Assembly (NCBI RefSeq): GCF_014042165.1
Contig: NZ_JACDZE010000001.1
Location: forward strand, 454,594 to 518,593
From: Moheibacter lacus
GTDB taxonomy: Bacteria > Bacteroidota > Bacteroidia > Flavobacteriales > Weeksellaceae
Length of the DNA: 64,000 nucleotides
Direction of reading: 5' to 3'
In this document: piece after piece, positions 31,194 to 40,807 of the stretch
Layout of the letters: every line of letters begins with the position of its first letter
Position numbering within the stretch: position 1 is the first letter of the stretch
Position numbers and translations under genes: made by a program
The notes under the pieces: generated by a model
Database searches by the model: none
The model's input: the letters and a program-made list of their open reading frames with translations, nothing else
Told to the model about the DNA's origin: nothing

Positions 31194-32447
31194 ATGGGAT
31201 ACATCAGCCGCATATCGGATAAGGAATTACAACGAAAATTAGAATCATCTGGAGCATTGCTTATCAGAGGGACAAAAGCATGTGGCAAAACCGAATCGGC
31301 AAAGCAATTTTCAAAAAGCATTTTACAGGTAGACAGAGATGAACAGGTAGTGGCACTGATGGACACATCTCCCAAAAGATTATTGTTGGGAGATACGCCT
31401 CGTTTGATTGACGAATGGCAGGAGCAACCCAAAATATGGAATTACATACGGCATGAAGTGGATGAAAGAAAAAAAACAGGTCAGTTTATCCTGACGGGCT
31501 CTGTAAATCCAAAGGAAGAAGTAAAACTGCATTCCGGTGCCGGCAGATTTACGGTGATGGACATGCGTACGATGTCATGGCAGGAATTGGATTTCTCTTC
31601 AGGTAAAATCAGTTTGGCTACCCTTTTTGAAGGCAAAGGAATTGATATTTATGATGAGCCAGTTGATTTAGAATTTATTATTGAGAAAATTGTAACGGGC
31701 GGTTTTCCTACCAACCTTAACAAGACGAGCGGGCAAGCTGCCGACTTGAACCGGGCTTATGTAGAATTGCTTACGGAAGTAGATATGAGTCGAATTTCCG
31801 ATGTGAAACGCGATCCCGTAAAAGTTAGAAACCTGTTACGATCTCTTGCCCGAAATACTTCAACTTTGGTAGACATCACAACGATGGAAAAGGATATCAA
31901 ACAAACAGAAAACACGGACATTTCACGCCCGACCCTCTATGATTACCTCGATGCGCTCAACCGATTGATGATTACAGAAGACCAACCCGCATGGAACACA
32001 CATATCCGTTCGTCTTCTGCATTGCGAAAATCTCCCAAACGCCATTTTACTGATGTTTCTCTTGCTGTAGCAACGTTGGGTACCACTACGGAATCACTCC
32101 TAAACGACTTGAATTTTACTGGATTTTTATTTGAATCATTGGTTATACACGAACTCAGGGTGTATGCACAAGCCAACGATGCCAAAGTGTATCATTACAG
32201 AGACTCAAGCAATCTGGAAGTTGATGCAATTGTGCAGAAATACAACGGTGATTGGTGCGCATTTGAAATAAAACTCGGCTCAGGGCAAATAGAAGAAGCT
32301 GCGAGAAATCTCAATAAATTGGTTGCTATATTGGACAACAAAAAAGTAAATCCACCGAAATCACGAAATATCATTACTGGAACCGGCATCAGCTATACCC
32401 GGCAGGACGGAATTAACGTTATTTCCCTTGGTTCACTGGGAGCATGA
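31194..32447 (+). CDS. AAA ATPase with DUF4143 domain
   Basis: A 417-residue member of the archaeal-type ATPase-like family with a C-terminal DUF4143 domain. The P-loop is RGTKACGKTESA (residues 25-36) and the Walker B motif is RLIDEWQ (70-76), preceded by LLLGD. The C-terminal DUF4143 (about 200-380) holds RDSSNLEVDAIVQ and GDWCAFEIKLGSG, a PD-(D/E)xK-nuclease-like arrangement (D...E-x-K) seen in this family. The biological role is not established. The gene stands alone after 397 bases of AT-rich DNA and its base composition seems somewhat richer in GC than its neighbours, which suggests acquisition by transfer. Confidence 0.88.
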   Translation: MGYISRISDKELQRKLESSGALLIRGTKACGKTESAKQFSKSILQVDRDEQVVALMDTSPKRLLLGDTPRLIDEWQEQPKIWNYIRHEVDERKKTGQFILTGSVNPKEEVKLHSGAGRFTVMDMRTMSWQELDFSSGKISLATLFEGKGIDIYDEPVDLEFIIEKIVTGGFPTNLNKTSGQAADLNRAYVELLTEVDMSRISDVKRDPVKVRNLLRSLARNTSTLVDITTMEKDIKQTENTDISRPTLYDYLDALNRLMITEDQPAWNTHIRSSSALRKSPKRHFTDVSLAVATLGTTTESLLNDLNFTGFLFESLVIHELRVYAQANDAKVYHYRDSSNLEVDAIVQKYNGDWCAFEIKLGSGQIEEAARNLNKLVAILDNKKVNPPKSRNIITGTGISYTRQDGINVISLGSLGA

Positions 32448-32512
32448 GTAGCTGAATCTAAAAACTTTTCCATAGTTCGGAACTTAGGAAATGCTTTATT
32501 CTAAAAATTAAG

Positions 32513-34549
32513 TTACCCGATATTCACACCATTCAGTGTTTCTTTTTCCGGAACGAGAAACGTCAATTTCCCATCTTCTTTATCGGTCAGCAAAAGCATC
32601 CCCTGACTTTCGATCCCACGTATTTTCCTCGGCGCCAAATTCACCAAAACAGTTACCTGTTTTCCCACGATTTCTTCCGGTGTGAAACTTTCCGCAATTC
32701 CCGAAACGATCGTCCGAACATCAATTCCGGTATCTACTTTTAGTTTCAATAATTTATCGGCTTTTTCCACTTTTTCCGCTTCCAATATGGTTCCCACACG
32801 CATATCGATTTTCATAAAATCATCAAATTGAATCGTTTCTCTTTGTGGTTCTGCGTTTGGATTTGTCATTTGATTTTGGGATTTGCTGTTTGCTAATTTT
32901 TGGATTTGAAAGTCGATGGTTTCGTCTTCTATTTTACTGAATATCAACTCAGAAGGATTCAATTGATGGCCGATTGGAATGATTTCTTCTATTTGTTCCA
33001 ATTCGTTCCAATTCATCGGCGAAATGTTCAACATTTTGAATAATTTCTCTGCGGTAAACGGTAAAAAAGGTTCGCCTAACTGCGCCAACATTCCGGCGAT
33101 TTGTACCGAAGCATACATAATTCCTTTTACTTCTTCGGGTTTGTCTTGTTTTTTCCAAGGTTCTTGGGATTGCAAAAATTGATTCCCCAAACGCGCCAAA
33201 TTCATGTATTCCATCAGCGCATTTCGGTATTCGAATTTTTCTAAATATTGCCCAATTTTCTTTGCAAAGTCTTTTAATTGCTTTAATTCTTCAAATTCAA
33301 CCTTTTTTTCAGGCACAATACCATCATAATATTTATGCGTCAAAACCATCACACGGTTGATGAAATTCCCCAGAATTCCCACTAATTCCGAATTGTTTTT
33401 GGTTTGAAAATCTTTCCAGGTAAAATTATTGTCTTTGTTTTCCGGTAAATTCGCCGTCAACACATACCGTAAAACGTCTTCTTGACCTGGAAATTCGTCC
33501 AAATATTCGTGTCCCCAAACCGCCCAATTCCGTGAAGTGGAAATCTTATCATCCTCCAAATTCATAAATTCGTTGGCCGGAACATTTTCCGGTAAAATGT
33601 AATCACCGTGCGCTTTTAACATCGATGGAAAAATGATACAATGAAAAACAATGTTGTCTTTCCCTATGAAATGAATCAGTTTCGTGTTGGGATTTTGCCA
33701 ATAATCTTTCCAATCTTTTCCATTGGCTTCCGCCCATTCGATGGTCGAAGTGATGTACCCAATCGGCGCATCAAACCAAACATAGAGTACTTTCCCTTCA
33801 GCATCTGGCAACGGAACTTTCACACCCCAATTCAAATCACGCGTCATCGCTCTTGGTTTTAATCCATCGTCCACCCAAGATTTAACTTGCCCGTAAACAT
33901 TTGATTTCCAGTCGTTTTTATGTCCTTCAAGAATCCATTCTTTTAGAAAATCTTCGTATTCGTTTAGCGGCAAATACCAGTTTTTTGTATCTTTTAAAAT
34001 CGGAGAATTTCCACTCAACGATGATTTTGGATGGATCAATTCAGTCGGACTTAAGGTAGAACCGCAATTCTCACATTGGTCGCCATACGCATTTGGATTT
34101 CCACATTTCGGGCATTCGCCAACGATATAGCGATCCGCCAAAAATTCTTTGGCTTCTTCGTCGTAGAATTGCTCCGAAACCTCTTCGATAAATTTCCCAT
34201 TGTTGTACAAATTCAAAAAGAAATCGGAAGAAACTTCGTGGTGTTTGGGATTGGAAGTTCGCGAATAATGATCAAATGAAACGCCAAATCTTTGCATCGT
34301 TTCCTTGATTTGTTCGTGGTATTTGTCCACGATGGCTTGTGGAGTCGTGTTCTCTTTTCTCGCACGAATCGTAATCGGAATTCCGTGTTCGTCCGAACCG
34401 CCTATAAACGCTACATCCATTCCTTTTCGGCGCAAATAACGCGCATAAATATCGGCCGGAATGTAAACGCCTGCCAAATGTCCGATGTGGATCGGGCCAT
34501 TGGCATAAGGAAGTGCTGCAGTAAGGGTATAGCGATTTGGATTGCTCAT
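32513..34549 (-). CDS. metG: methionyl-tRNA synthetase with C-terminal tRNA-binding domain
   Basis: A 678-residue class I synthetase. The HIGH motif is at 21-24 ([14 protein letters not shown]). The zinc knuckle has four Cys (C146, C149, C159, C162). The KMSKS equivalent reads KISTS (about 333-337, in [14 protein letters not shown]). Residues about 570-678 form an EMAP-II/Trbp111 tRNA-binding domain ([25 protein letters not shown] start). The enzyme charges initiator and elongator tRNA-Met in the cytoplasm. A TATCTTTG -7 element lies on the minus strand at 34577-34570, 20 bases before the start. It is convergent with the DUF4143 gene. Confidence 0.97.
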   Translation of the reverse strand: MSNPNRYTLTAALPYANGPIHIGHLAGVYIPADIYARYLRRKGMDVAFIGGSDEHGIPITIRARKENTTPQAIVDKYHEQIKETMQRFGVSFDHYSRTSNPKHHEVSSDFFLNLYNNGKFIEEVSEQFYDEEAKEFLADRYIVGECPKCGNPNAYGDQCENCGSTLSPTELIHPKSSLSGNSPILKDTKNWYLPLNEYEDFLKEWILEGHKNDWKSNVYGQVKSWVDDGLKPRAMTRDLNWGVKVPLPDAEGKVLYVWFDAPIGYITSTIEWAEANGKDWKDYWQNPNTKLIHFIGKDNIVFHCIIFPSMLKAHGDYILPENVPANEFMNLEDDKISTSRNWAVWGHEYLDEFPGQEDVLRYVLTANLPENKDNNFTWKDFQTKNNSELVGILGNFINRVMVLTHKYYDGIVPEKKVEFEELKQLKDFAKKIGQYLEKFEYRNALMEYMNLARLGNQFLQSQEPWKKQDKPEEVKGIMYASVQIAGMLAQLGEPFLPFTAEKLFKMLNISPMNWNELEQIEEIIPIGHQLNPSELIFSKIEDETIDFQIQKLANSKSQNQMTNPNAEPQRETIQFDDFMKIDMRVGTILEAEKVEKADKLLKLKVDTGIDVRTIVSGIAESFTPEEIVGKQVTVLVNLAPRKIRGIESQGMLLLTDKEDGKLTFLVPEKETLNGVNIG

Positions 34550-34569
34550 CAGAATTCAATTTTGGATTG

Positions 34570-34577
34570 CAAAGATA
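34570..34577 (-). promoter_or_regulatory. -7 element (TATCTTTG) of metG
   Basis: On the minus strand TATCTTTG matches TAnnTTTG fully and is 20 bases before the metG ATG. No good -33 TTG is visible, and there is no leader long enough for a T-box or riboswitch. Confidence 0.5.
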
Positions 34578-34630
34578 ATGCTTAGAAGTTAGAAATTAGA
34601 ACGTAAAATGTTTGATTCCTGTAGATCAAA

Positions 34631-35083
34631 TTAAAACTCAATACTTATATTCAGCCATTCGCCGTCAAATTTGGCATTGTATTTTTTGTAGAATTCGATT
34701 GCGGGTTCGTTCCAATCCAAAACCTGCCACATCATTCCCGAGAAACCGTTTTCTTTTCCGAATTCAATTGTTTTATCCAAAAGCATTTTCCCTAAACCTT
34801 TTCCACGAGCAGATTCCGTTACGATTAAATCTTCCAAGTACAAACGTCTTCCTTTCCAAGTTGAATAACGAATATAGAACAAAGACATTCCCACGATTTT
34901 CTCGTCCAACTCTGTCACAAAGGCTTCCCAAACCGGATTTTTTCCAAATCCGCAATCGATGAATTCTTCCATAGAAACAGTAACTTCATCGGGTGCTTTT
35001 TCATAAACCGCCAACTCCCTGATGAGTTCCATCAATTGCCCGCAATCTTCCTTTAATGCTTTCCGAATTCTAAAATTTTCCAT
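34631..35083 (-). CDS. GNAT acetyltransferase (SAT-like)
   Basis: A 150-residue GNAT protein resembling diamine or spermidine/spermine N1-acetyltransferases. Features are RIRKALKEDCGQLMELIRELAVYEK (N-terminal, about 5-29), YLEDLIVTESARGKGLGKMLL with the acetyl-CoA loop R-G-K-G-L-G-K (near 93-99), and WNEPAIEFYKKYNA (about 125-138). These are typical of the SAT group, but the substrate may be another amine such as thialysine. It is cytoplasmic. It starts 3 bases after the stop of the GT39 gene, so the two are cotranscribed; metG follows after 81 bases. Confidence 0.9.
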   Translation of the reverse strand: MENFRIRKALKEDCGQLMELIRELAVYEKAPDEVTVSMEEFIDCGFGKNPVWEAFVTELDEKIVGMSLFYIRYSTWKGRRLYLEDLIVTESARGKGLGKMLLDKTIEFGKENGFSGMMWQVLDWNEPAIEFYKKYNAKFDGEWLNISIEF

Positions 35084-35086
35084 CTC

Positions 35087-36697
35087 TTATTTTCTAACTT
35101 TAAACATCAACATCCTTTTTCGGTCTACATGGTTTTTGGCTCCCGATTTTTCTTCGTTATCATCAAACTTCTGATAAAATTGCGCCGAATAACCCCTTTT
35201 TTTTAATTGTTTTTGGATTTCTTCCACCGACTCGTTGTCCTGCGAAATCAGAAAAAATTCAGCTTCTTTTGGAAAGGTTTCGGGTTTATCAGGATAAATT
35301 TCCGGTATTTTTTCACCGTATTTGAACCAAATTTCAGGCGAATATGCATCATACCCGTATAATTTCAATCCGGACTTTTCGATTCTTTCTTTTGCCGTCA
35401 AAATTGAATTGTAATTTTCATTGCTATAAAAAATTTGATCGATCACCGGAATTCCCAAAAGCATTGCAGATGCGACAAAAAACACCGTTCCCAGAAACGC
35501 ATTTTTTAAATTGAAGGATTGAAAAATTGATTTCAATAAATAAATTCCAATTAAAATTCCGGCAACAGAAAAAGCGATCGAATAAACGCCAATTTCTACT
35601 TTTAAAATCAAGAATAAAATCACCGGAACCAAAAACGAAACGACACCGATTAATCCAAATGAAAATTTCACCAAAATCTTTTCCCATTTTTTCCAATCCT
35701 GGTTTTGCATCAAATAATGAAGATAAAATCCGGTCGTGGCCGCCAAAGGAATCATCAAGGGAAACAAATACCTTTCTTTTTTAGATGGAATCAAACTCAA
35801 CAACACCAAACATATCACCGTCCACCAAAAGAAAAAAGCATAGGATTTCGGGAATTCAACTTTCTTTTTTACATAAGGAAATGCCAAAGCCACCACCGCA
35901 AAAATCGCCCAAACACCCATCTGAATCGGGAAACTTAAATAACGCGCCGGCGATCGCACATTTCGGTTCGTGCGGGCCGTGGACTCTACTTCCAAAGTTT
36001 GGAGCAGAGTTTCTTGGTCAAAAAGATAAATATAGCCGTACCAGGAAAATCCTATGAAAACGGTCAAAATCCCCATCCAAATCCAACCCATCCATTTGAT
36101 TTTTGGAAATCCGTATGCAATCCAATATGCGAGGAAAAATGGTGCTCCGATGACGTAAAATCCTGTTGGTCCTTTGCATAAAATGGACAATCCGAGGAAA
36201 ATTCCGGCCAATGAAAAATGCAGAAAATTTTTCTGTTCTGATTTAAAAGTTTGATAGAAATAATAAATCCCGATGAAGGTAAAACTATAACAAAAAACGT
36301 CCCAAGTCGCTCGTTTTCCGACAAATAAAACGAGATAAGTCGTCACCAAAACCAATCCGGCGGTCAAAGCCAACTTTCTATTTTCCGTTTCCTTTTTTAA
36401 GAATTCATAGAAAACTAAAATCAAAACCACACAAGAAAGTGCCGCCGGAAAACGCAATGCCCAGATGGAATTCGTCCCAAAAATTTCGGCCATTCCAGCG
36501 CTAAACCAAGTCGGAAGCGGTGGTTTTTGGTAGCGGGGTTCACCATTCATCGTCGTAAAAAGCCAGTTTCCATCATCCACCATTTCGCGTGCAGTTACGA
36601 AATTTCTTGCTTCCATAATGTCCACAAAAAGATAATTCAAATGCAAAAGAAACAATGCCAAACTAAGGAACAGCAGAAGTTGATAGGAAATGCGCAT
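35087..36697 (-). CDS. GT39/ArnT-like glycosyltransferase
   Basis: A 536-residue membrane protein from ATG 36697; a TTG at 36715 would only add six residues. It has about twelve hydrophobic segments and a C-terminal soluble tail. The first loop contains VDIMEARNFVTAREMVDDGNW (acidic metal-binding D/E motif of GT39/PMT-type enzymes) and GEPRYQKPPLPTWFSA, a hallmark of the ArnT group. These enzymes transfer a sugar from a polyprenyl-phosphate to lipid A or another acceptor at the periplasmic side of the inner membrane. The donor and acceptor are unknown. A TATATTTG -7 element is 15 bases upstream on the minus strand. Confidence 0.9.
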   Translation of the reverse strand: MRISYQLLLFLSLALFLLHLNYLFVDIMEARNFVTAREMVDDGNWLFTTMNGEPRYQKPPLPTWFSAGMAEIFGTNSIWALRFPAALSCVVLILVFYEFLKKETENRKLALTAGLVLVTTYLVLFVGKRATWDVFCYSFTFIGIYYFYQTFKSEQKNFLHFSLAGIFLGLSILCKGPTGFYVIGAPFFLAYWIAYGFPKIKWMGWIWMGILTVFIGFSWYGYIYLFDQETLLQTLEVESTARTNRNVRSPARYLSFPIQMGVWAIFAVVALAFPYVKKKVEFPKSYAFFFWWTVICLVLLSLIPSKKERYLFPLMIPLAATTGFYLHYLMQNQDWKKWEKILVKFSFGLIGVVSFLVPVILFLILKVEIGVYSIAFSVAGILIGIYLLKSIFQSFNLKNAFLGTVFFVASAMLLGIPVIDQIFYSNENYNSILTAKERIEKSGLKLYGYDAYSPEIWFKYGEKIPEIYPDKPETFPKEAEFFLISQDNESVEEIQKQLKKRGYSAQFYQKFDDNEEKSGAKNHVDRKRMLMFKVRK

Positions 36698-36757
36698 AGA
36701 AAAATTTAGATTCAAATATAAGGATTCATAAACTTGAAATTATTGTAATTTTAGAAA

Positions 36758-36871
36758 ATGAATGAAACAGTTGAAAAAACGATTTTCAATACAGTTGATG
36801 GATTTCAATGGATATTATTTGGAATGCTCCTGGTTTGTTTGCTTTACATTTTGATCCGAAAGAAAAAATAA
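36758..36871 (+). CDS. candidate 37-residue single-pass membrane protein
   Basis: A short frame of 38 codons encodes MNETVEKTIFNTVDGFQWIL followed by FGMLLVCLLYILIRKKK. It has a hydrophobic stretch (about 18-33) and a basic end, as in small membrane proteins with a cytosolic C-terminus. A -7-like TAATTTTA (seven of eight) lies 4 bases before the ATG. The frame exactly fills the gap between the GT39 start and the AEC permease stop, and stops 6 bases before the convergent gene. No homologue is known to me. It is a plausible but unproven gene. Confidence 0.5.
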   Translation: MNETVEKTIFNTVDGFQWILFGMLLVCLLYILIRKKK

Positions 36872-36876
36872 TTCGC

Positions 36877-37788
36877 CTAAATCAACTGTAATACCCAATA
36901 CCAAATCGCCAAAGTCAGAAATGAAATCGGAATCCCAATTCCAACCATCATCGCACTCAATTTGGGTTTCAATCCATAAGAAATTGCCACAATCGAAGCC
37001 GTGATCATCGGTGCCATGGCCGCTTCCATTACCGAAACTTCAAAAGCCAAACCGGATTGATCAAATCCGAATTTATACAGACTGAAAATCATCAACGGCC
37101 AAAGTATGAGTTGATAACCCAACCCTAAAATCAAAAATTTCCAATGTTTGCTACGTTTGTCAACTTTTAATTGATAACCAACGGAAACCAATGCCAGTGG
37201 CGTGACCGTTAAAGACAATTTCTCAAAAACCACATCAATAGTTTCTGGAAATTGGAATTGAAATAAAGTAAATAAAATTCCGATGCAAAAAGCGATAAAT
37301 GGTGGGAAACGGAGAATGCGATTGGAAATTTGACCTAAATTGGTTTTCCCTCTCGAATAAGTCGCTGCAGTTAATATACCGACTGTAGAAAGGACCATAA
37401 AAGTTCCCGGCAAATCAACTAAAACCAAGGTTTTTAGTCCTTCTTGTCCATAAAGTGCTTCGATGACCGGAATTCCAACGAATGAAGTATTGCCCAGTCC
37501 GCCTGTTAAAATCAAACAACCGATTAAACTTTTGGACCACTTAAATATTTTTCCTAAGCTGATAAAAAGTAAGGCTGAAAAAAGAAAACCAAGCCAAGCA
37601 ACCCCAATTGGAAAAAGAAGTTGGGTGGATATTTCGATTTTCGGCAGATAAAAAAGCGCCATTGCCGGAAGTGAAATGTAAATCACAAATTGATTCAAAA
37701 CCAAAGGCGTTTCTTTTGGGAAAACTTTTATTGATCTGAATAAAATCCCCAAAAACAAACACAGAAAAAGTAAGATGATGCTGGACAC
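36877..37788 (-). CDS. AEC family transporter (auxin-efflux-carrier fold)
   Basis: A 303-residue inner-membrane protein with about ten hydrophobic helices arranged as two halves of five. GGLGNTSFVGIPVIEALYG (about 96-114) is the first crossing motif of the family and SVMEAAMAPMITASIVA (about 248-264) is the second. Members export organic acids or malate. The start is GTG at 37788; a perfect TAATTTTG -7 element (37800-37793) is only 4 bases upstream, so translation seems leaderless. It is divergent from der. The substrate is unknown. Confidence 0.9.
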   Translation of the reverse strand: MSSIILLFLCLFLGILFRSIKVFPKETPLVLNQFVIYISLPAMALFYLPKIEISTQLLFPIGVAWLGFLFSALLFISLGKIFKWSKSLIGCLILTGGLGNTSFVGIPVIEALYGQEGLKTLVLVDLPGTFMVLSTVGILTAATYSRGKTNLGQISNRILRFPPFIAFCIGILFTLFQFQFPETIDVVFEKLSLTVTPLALVSVGYQLKVDKRSKHWKFLILGLGYQLILWPLMIFSLYKFGFDQSGLAFEVSVMEAAMAPMITASIVAISYGLKPKLSAMMVGIGIPISFLTLAIWYWVLQLI

Positions 37789-37792
37789 ACTG

Positions 37793-37800
37793 CAAAATTA
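37793..37800 (-). promoter_or_regulatory. -7 element (TAATTTTG) of the AEC transporter gene
   Basis: On the minus strand TAATTTTG fits TAnnTTTG fully and is only 4 bases from the GTG start at 37788, implying a nearly leaderless transcript. Confidence 0.5.
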
Positions 37801-37864
37801 TGGCATCGAATCGAGAAATTTTATGATATCCAATAGTTTTTCTTCATCCTATCATTGCTTATCG

Positions 37865-37872
37865 TACCTTTG
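37865..37872 (+). promoter_or_regulatory. -7 element (TACCTTTG) of der
   Basis: TACCTTTG matches TAnnTTTG fully, 57 bases before the der ATG. The leader between holds no obvious hairpin. Confidence 0.5.
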
Positions 37873-37929
37873 CAAAAAATTTGGGCTCAGAGAGATACCC
37901 ATTAATAAATCCTTTATTAAACAATTTTT

Positions 37930-39237
37930 ATGGCAAACATCGTTGCAATCGTCGGCCGACCAAACGTCGGGAAATCCACACTTTTTAATCGTTTAGTTCA
38001 AAAACGCCAAGCCATTGTCGATGACGTTTCAGGTGTAACACGTGACCGTCATTACGGAAAAACCGACTGGAATGGAAGCGATTTCACCGTTATCGATACC
38101 GGCGGATACATCGTTGGCTCTGAAGATACCTTTGAAACCGAAATCCGCAAACAAGTCGAATTGGCCATCGACGAATCCAACGTGATTCTTTTTATGGTCG
38201 ACAACCAAGTCGGCCTCACCGATATGGACAAAGAAGTTGCACAATTGCTCCGAAAAAGCCAAAAGCCGGTTTTATTGGTTGTGAACAAAGTGGATTCCAA
38301 CAAAAATTTGGATGATACTTACGAATTCTACAACCTTGGTTTTGAGGAATTCTACACCGTTTCTTCCATGACAGGAAGCGGAACCGGAGAATTGCTCGAC
38401 GAAGTCGTCAAACATTTTGACGATACGGAATTTGAAGATCCATTTGAAGGTTTGCCAAGAGTTGCGATCGTAGGTCGCCCAAATGCCGGAAAATCGACTT
38501 TAACAAACGCACTTCTCGGTGAAGAACGAAACATCGTTACCGATATCGCCGGAACGACACGGGATTCCATCGAAACGCTTTACAATAAATTTGGACACGA
38601 ATTCGTGTTGATCGATACCGCCGGAATGCGGAAAAAAGGAAAAGTAAGCGAGGATTTGGAGTTTTATTCGGTGATGCGTGCCGTTCGTGCCGTAGAAGAA
38701 TGCGATGTTTGTGTGCTGATGGTGGATGCGACGCGCGGAATCGAAGCACAAGATTTAAACATTTTATTTCTCGCGGAGCGAAATCGAAAAGGTGTGATGA
38801 TTCTCGTTAACAAATGGGATTTGGTAGAAAAAGAAACCAATACCATAAAAGAATACGAAGCCGAAATCAAAAAGAAAATCGCTCCTTTTACAGATGTTCC
38901 GATTCTTTTTATTTCTGCGCTGACCAAACAACGCGTCCATAAAACGGTAGAAACGATCATGCAAGTGACAGAAAACCGAAGCCGAAGAATCAAAACCAGT
39001 AAATTGAACGAGTTGATGTTGCCCATCATCGAAATCACGCCACCACCGGCAATCAAAGGAAAATACATCAAAATCAAATACGTCACCCAATTGCCGACCA
39101 AAACCCCGCAATTTGCGTTTTTTGCCAATCTGCCACAATACGTAAAAGAACCCTATAAACGATTTATTGAGAATCAATTGCGCAAGAATTTTGATTTTAC
39201 GGGTGTGCCGATAGATATATATTTCAGACAAAAGTAA
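37930..39237 (+). CDS. der: ribosome biogenesis GTPase Der (EngA)
   Basis: A 435-residue protein with two tandem GTPase domains. The first P-loop is [12 protein letters not shown] (about 7-18) with NKVD near 117, and the second is [13 protein letters not shown] (about 179-191) with NKWD near 295. The C-terminal KH-like domain (about 350-435) is present with [17 protein letters not shown]. Der binds 50S precursors and is essential for large subunit maturation. It is full length and not fused. It is followed by a GlcD-type oxidase with a 50-base gap. Confidence 0.97.
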   Translation: MANIVAIVGRPNVGKSTLFNRLVQKRQAIVDDVSGVTRDRHYGKTDWNGSDFTVIDTGGYIVGSEDTFETEIRKQVELAIDESNVILFMVDNQVGLTDMDKEVAQLLRKSQKPVLLVVNKVDSNKNLDDTYEFYNLGFEEFYTVSSMTGSGTGELLDEVVKHFDDTEFEDPFEGLPRVAIVGRPNAGKSTLTNALLGEERNIVTDIAGTTRDSIETLYNKFGHEFVLIDTAGMRKKGKVSEDLEFYSVMRAVRAVEECDVCVLMVDATRGIEAQDLNILFLAERNRKGVMILVNKWDLVEKETNTIKEYEAEIKKKIAPFTDVPILFISALTKQRVHKTVETIMQVTENRSRRIKTSKLNELMLPIIEITPPPAIKGKYIKIKYVTQLPTKTPQFAFFANLPQYVKEPYKRFIENQLRKNFDFTGVPIDIYFRQK

Positions 39238-39287
39238 TTGAATTTCTACGCAATGCGAATAGCGCTTTTCGCCATTCGAAATTAAAA

Positions 39288-40679
39288 ATGGAATACAAAG
39301 TTTTAACCGATCAAGACATTCAGTTTTTCCAAAATTTAATTGGAAAAGAAAATGTATTGCTTTTAGATTTGGAGAAATATTCGGCTGATGCAACTGAAAA
39401 TCTAGAATTCTATCCAGATGTTGTATTGAAACCCAATTCTGTTGAAGAAATTTCCAAAATCGTAGCATTTTGCAATGAAAATCTTTTGCCCATCACGCCT
39501 CGTGGAGCGGGAACCGGATTGGCTGGAGGCGCATTGCCGATCAAAGGCGGTGTGGTTTTATCGGTTGAGAATTTGAATCAAATCATCCAAATCGACGAGA
39601 AAAATTTTCAAGTAATAGTTGAAGCCGGCGTGATCAATTATGTTCTTCAAGAAGCGCTTTCCGAGAAAAATTTATTTTTCCCACCAGATCCAAGCAGTTG
39701 GCAAAGTTCGTTGATCGGTGGAAATATTTCAACCAATGCCGGTGGCCCAAAAGCGGTAAAATATGGCGTAACTTCCAACTATGTTTTGAATTTGGAAGTG
39801 GTTTTGCCTAACGGCGAAATCATTTGGACGGGCGCAAACACACTAAAAAACAGCACAGGACTAAATCTGACGCAACTCTTTGTTGGAAGTGAAGGAACGC
39901 TCGGCATTATCACAAAAGCCGTTCTGAAAGTCATTCCAAAACCTGAAAAAGACATTTCGATTTTGGTGCCGTTTTATGATTTGGAAGAAGCTTGTGAAGC
40001 CGTTTCAGCGATTTTTCATGCCGGTGTAAACCCTTCTGCATTGGAATTTTTGGAACAACGCGCGATCGATGCGGCAACCGAATTTTTATTTGCCGACGCT
40101 AATTCTTCGTTTGAAAAAAATTCTGAAATCCAAGCGCATTTGTTGATTGCTCTGGACGAAAAAATCGAAATTGACCTTCAAAAATTAGTTGAAGTGGTTT
40201 CAAAATTTCACATCGGAGAAATTCTTTTTGCCGAAAATGAAACCGAAAAAGCAAGAATTTGGCTCATCAGAAGACGTGTCGCCGAAATTGTTAAAATCAA
40301 CGGTTATACGATTGAAGAAGACACGGTTGTGCCAAGAGCGAATTTGGGGAAATTGGTTAAAAAAATTCATCAAATGGCCGATGAAAATGATTTTAAAGTT
40401 GTTTGTTACGGACATGCAGGCGATGGAAATTTGCACATCAGAATCAATCATCCGGAATTTAAAAATTCTTACAATGTTCCTGAAATTCAATTGATTCTAG
40501 CTCAATTATTTCAAATCGTAAAAAATTTAGGTGGGACGATTTCCGGCGAACATGGCATCGGACTGATTCAAAAACCATTTTTACCGATTGTATTTTCAAA
40601 AGCCAATTTGGAACTGCAAAAAACCATTAAAAAAACCATCGATCCGAGAAATATTATGAATCCGGGAAAGATTTATTAA
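39288..40679 (+). CDS. FAD-linked oxidase, GlcD/D-lactate dehydrogenase type
   Basis: A 463-residue flavoprotein. The FAD-binding type 4 domain (about 40-215) has PRGAGTGLAGGALPIKGG (near 69-86) and the downstream GGNISTNAGGPKAVKYG loop. The C-terminal FAD-oxidase domain (about 215-460) carries VCYGHAGDGNLHIRI and ISGEHGIGLIQKPF, the metal-binding His motifs of 2-hydroxyacid dehydrogenases. Candidates are glycolate or D-lactate, or D-2-hydroxyglutarate dehydrogenase. It probably passes electrons to the quinone pool at the membrane. No glcE or glcF gene is adjacent. Confidence 0.9.
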   Translation: MEYKVLTDQDIQFFQNLIGKENVLLLDLEKYSADATENLEFYPDVVLKPNSVEEISKIVAFCNENLLPITPRGAGTGLAGGALPIKGGVVLSVENLNQIIQIDEKNFQVIVEAGVINYVLQEALSEKNLFFPPDPSSWQSSLIGGNISTNAGGPKAVKYGVTSNYVLNLEVVLPNGEIIWTGANTLKNSTGLNLTQLFVGSEGTLGIITKAVLKVIPKPEKDISILVPFYDLEEACEAVSAIFHAGVNPSALEFLEQRAIDAATEFLFADANSSFEKNSEIQAHLLIALDEKIEIDLQKLVEVVSKFHIGEILFAENETEKARIWLIRRRVAEIVKINGYTIEEDTVVPRANLGKLVKKIHQMADENDFKVVCYGHAGDGNLHIRINHPEFKNSYNVPEIQLILAQLFQIVKNLGGTISGEHGIGLIQKPFLPIVFSKANLELQKTIKKTIDPRNIMNPGKIY

Positions 40680-40696
40680 TTCCGACCTATCAACCC

Positions 40697-40775
40697 AAGA
40701 TTTTTCTTCCCCGACCCTAAAGGGTGGAAAAATTTTCTCCCATCACCCATCTTCCATCCTCTTCCTTCCATCCAA
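40697..40775. repeat. degenerate simple-sequence and palindrome tract
   Basis: The stretch combines the palindrome ACCCTAAAGGGT (near 40715) with a pyrimidine-rich run built from CCATCTTCC-type heptamers (40738-40775). A related GGAAGATGGGTG sequence occurs near 60874. A shared TCTTCCCCGACC motif recurs near 45972. It lies in the leader before the gene at 40808. Confidence 0.4.
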
Positions 40776-40807
40776 ATTCCTTAATTTTACATTCAAAATC
40801 AATAGAC

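Noticed and set aside
34550..34630. T-box or riboswitch before metG or tyrS
   Set aside because: The -7 elements are only 16-20 bases from the starts, leaving no room for a structured leader.
38664..39468. Two long minus-strand frames opposite der
   Set aside because: They follow the codon pattern of der on the other strand and have no recognisable domain.
40724..40807. ATG at 40724 for the CxxC protein
   Set aside because: The added residues come from a simple-repeat tract; GTG 40808 directly precedes the structured part. This remains a judgement.
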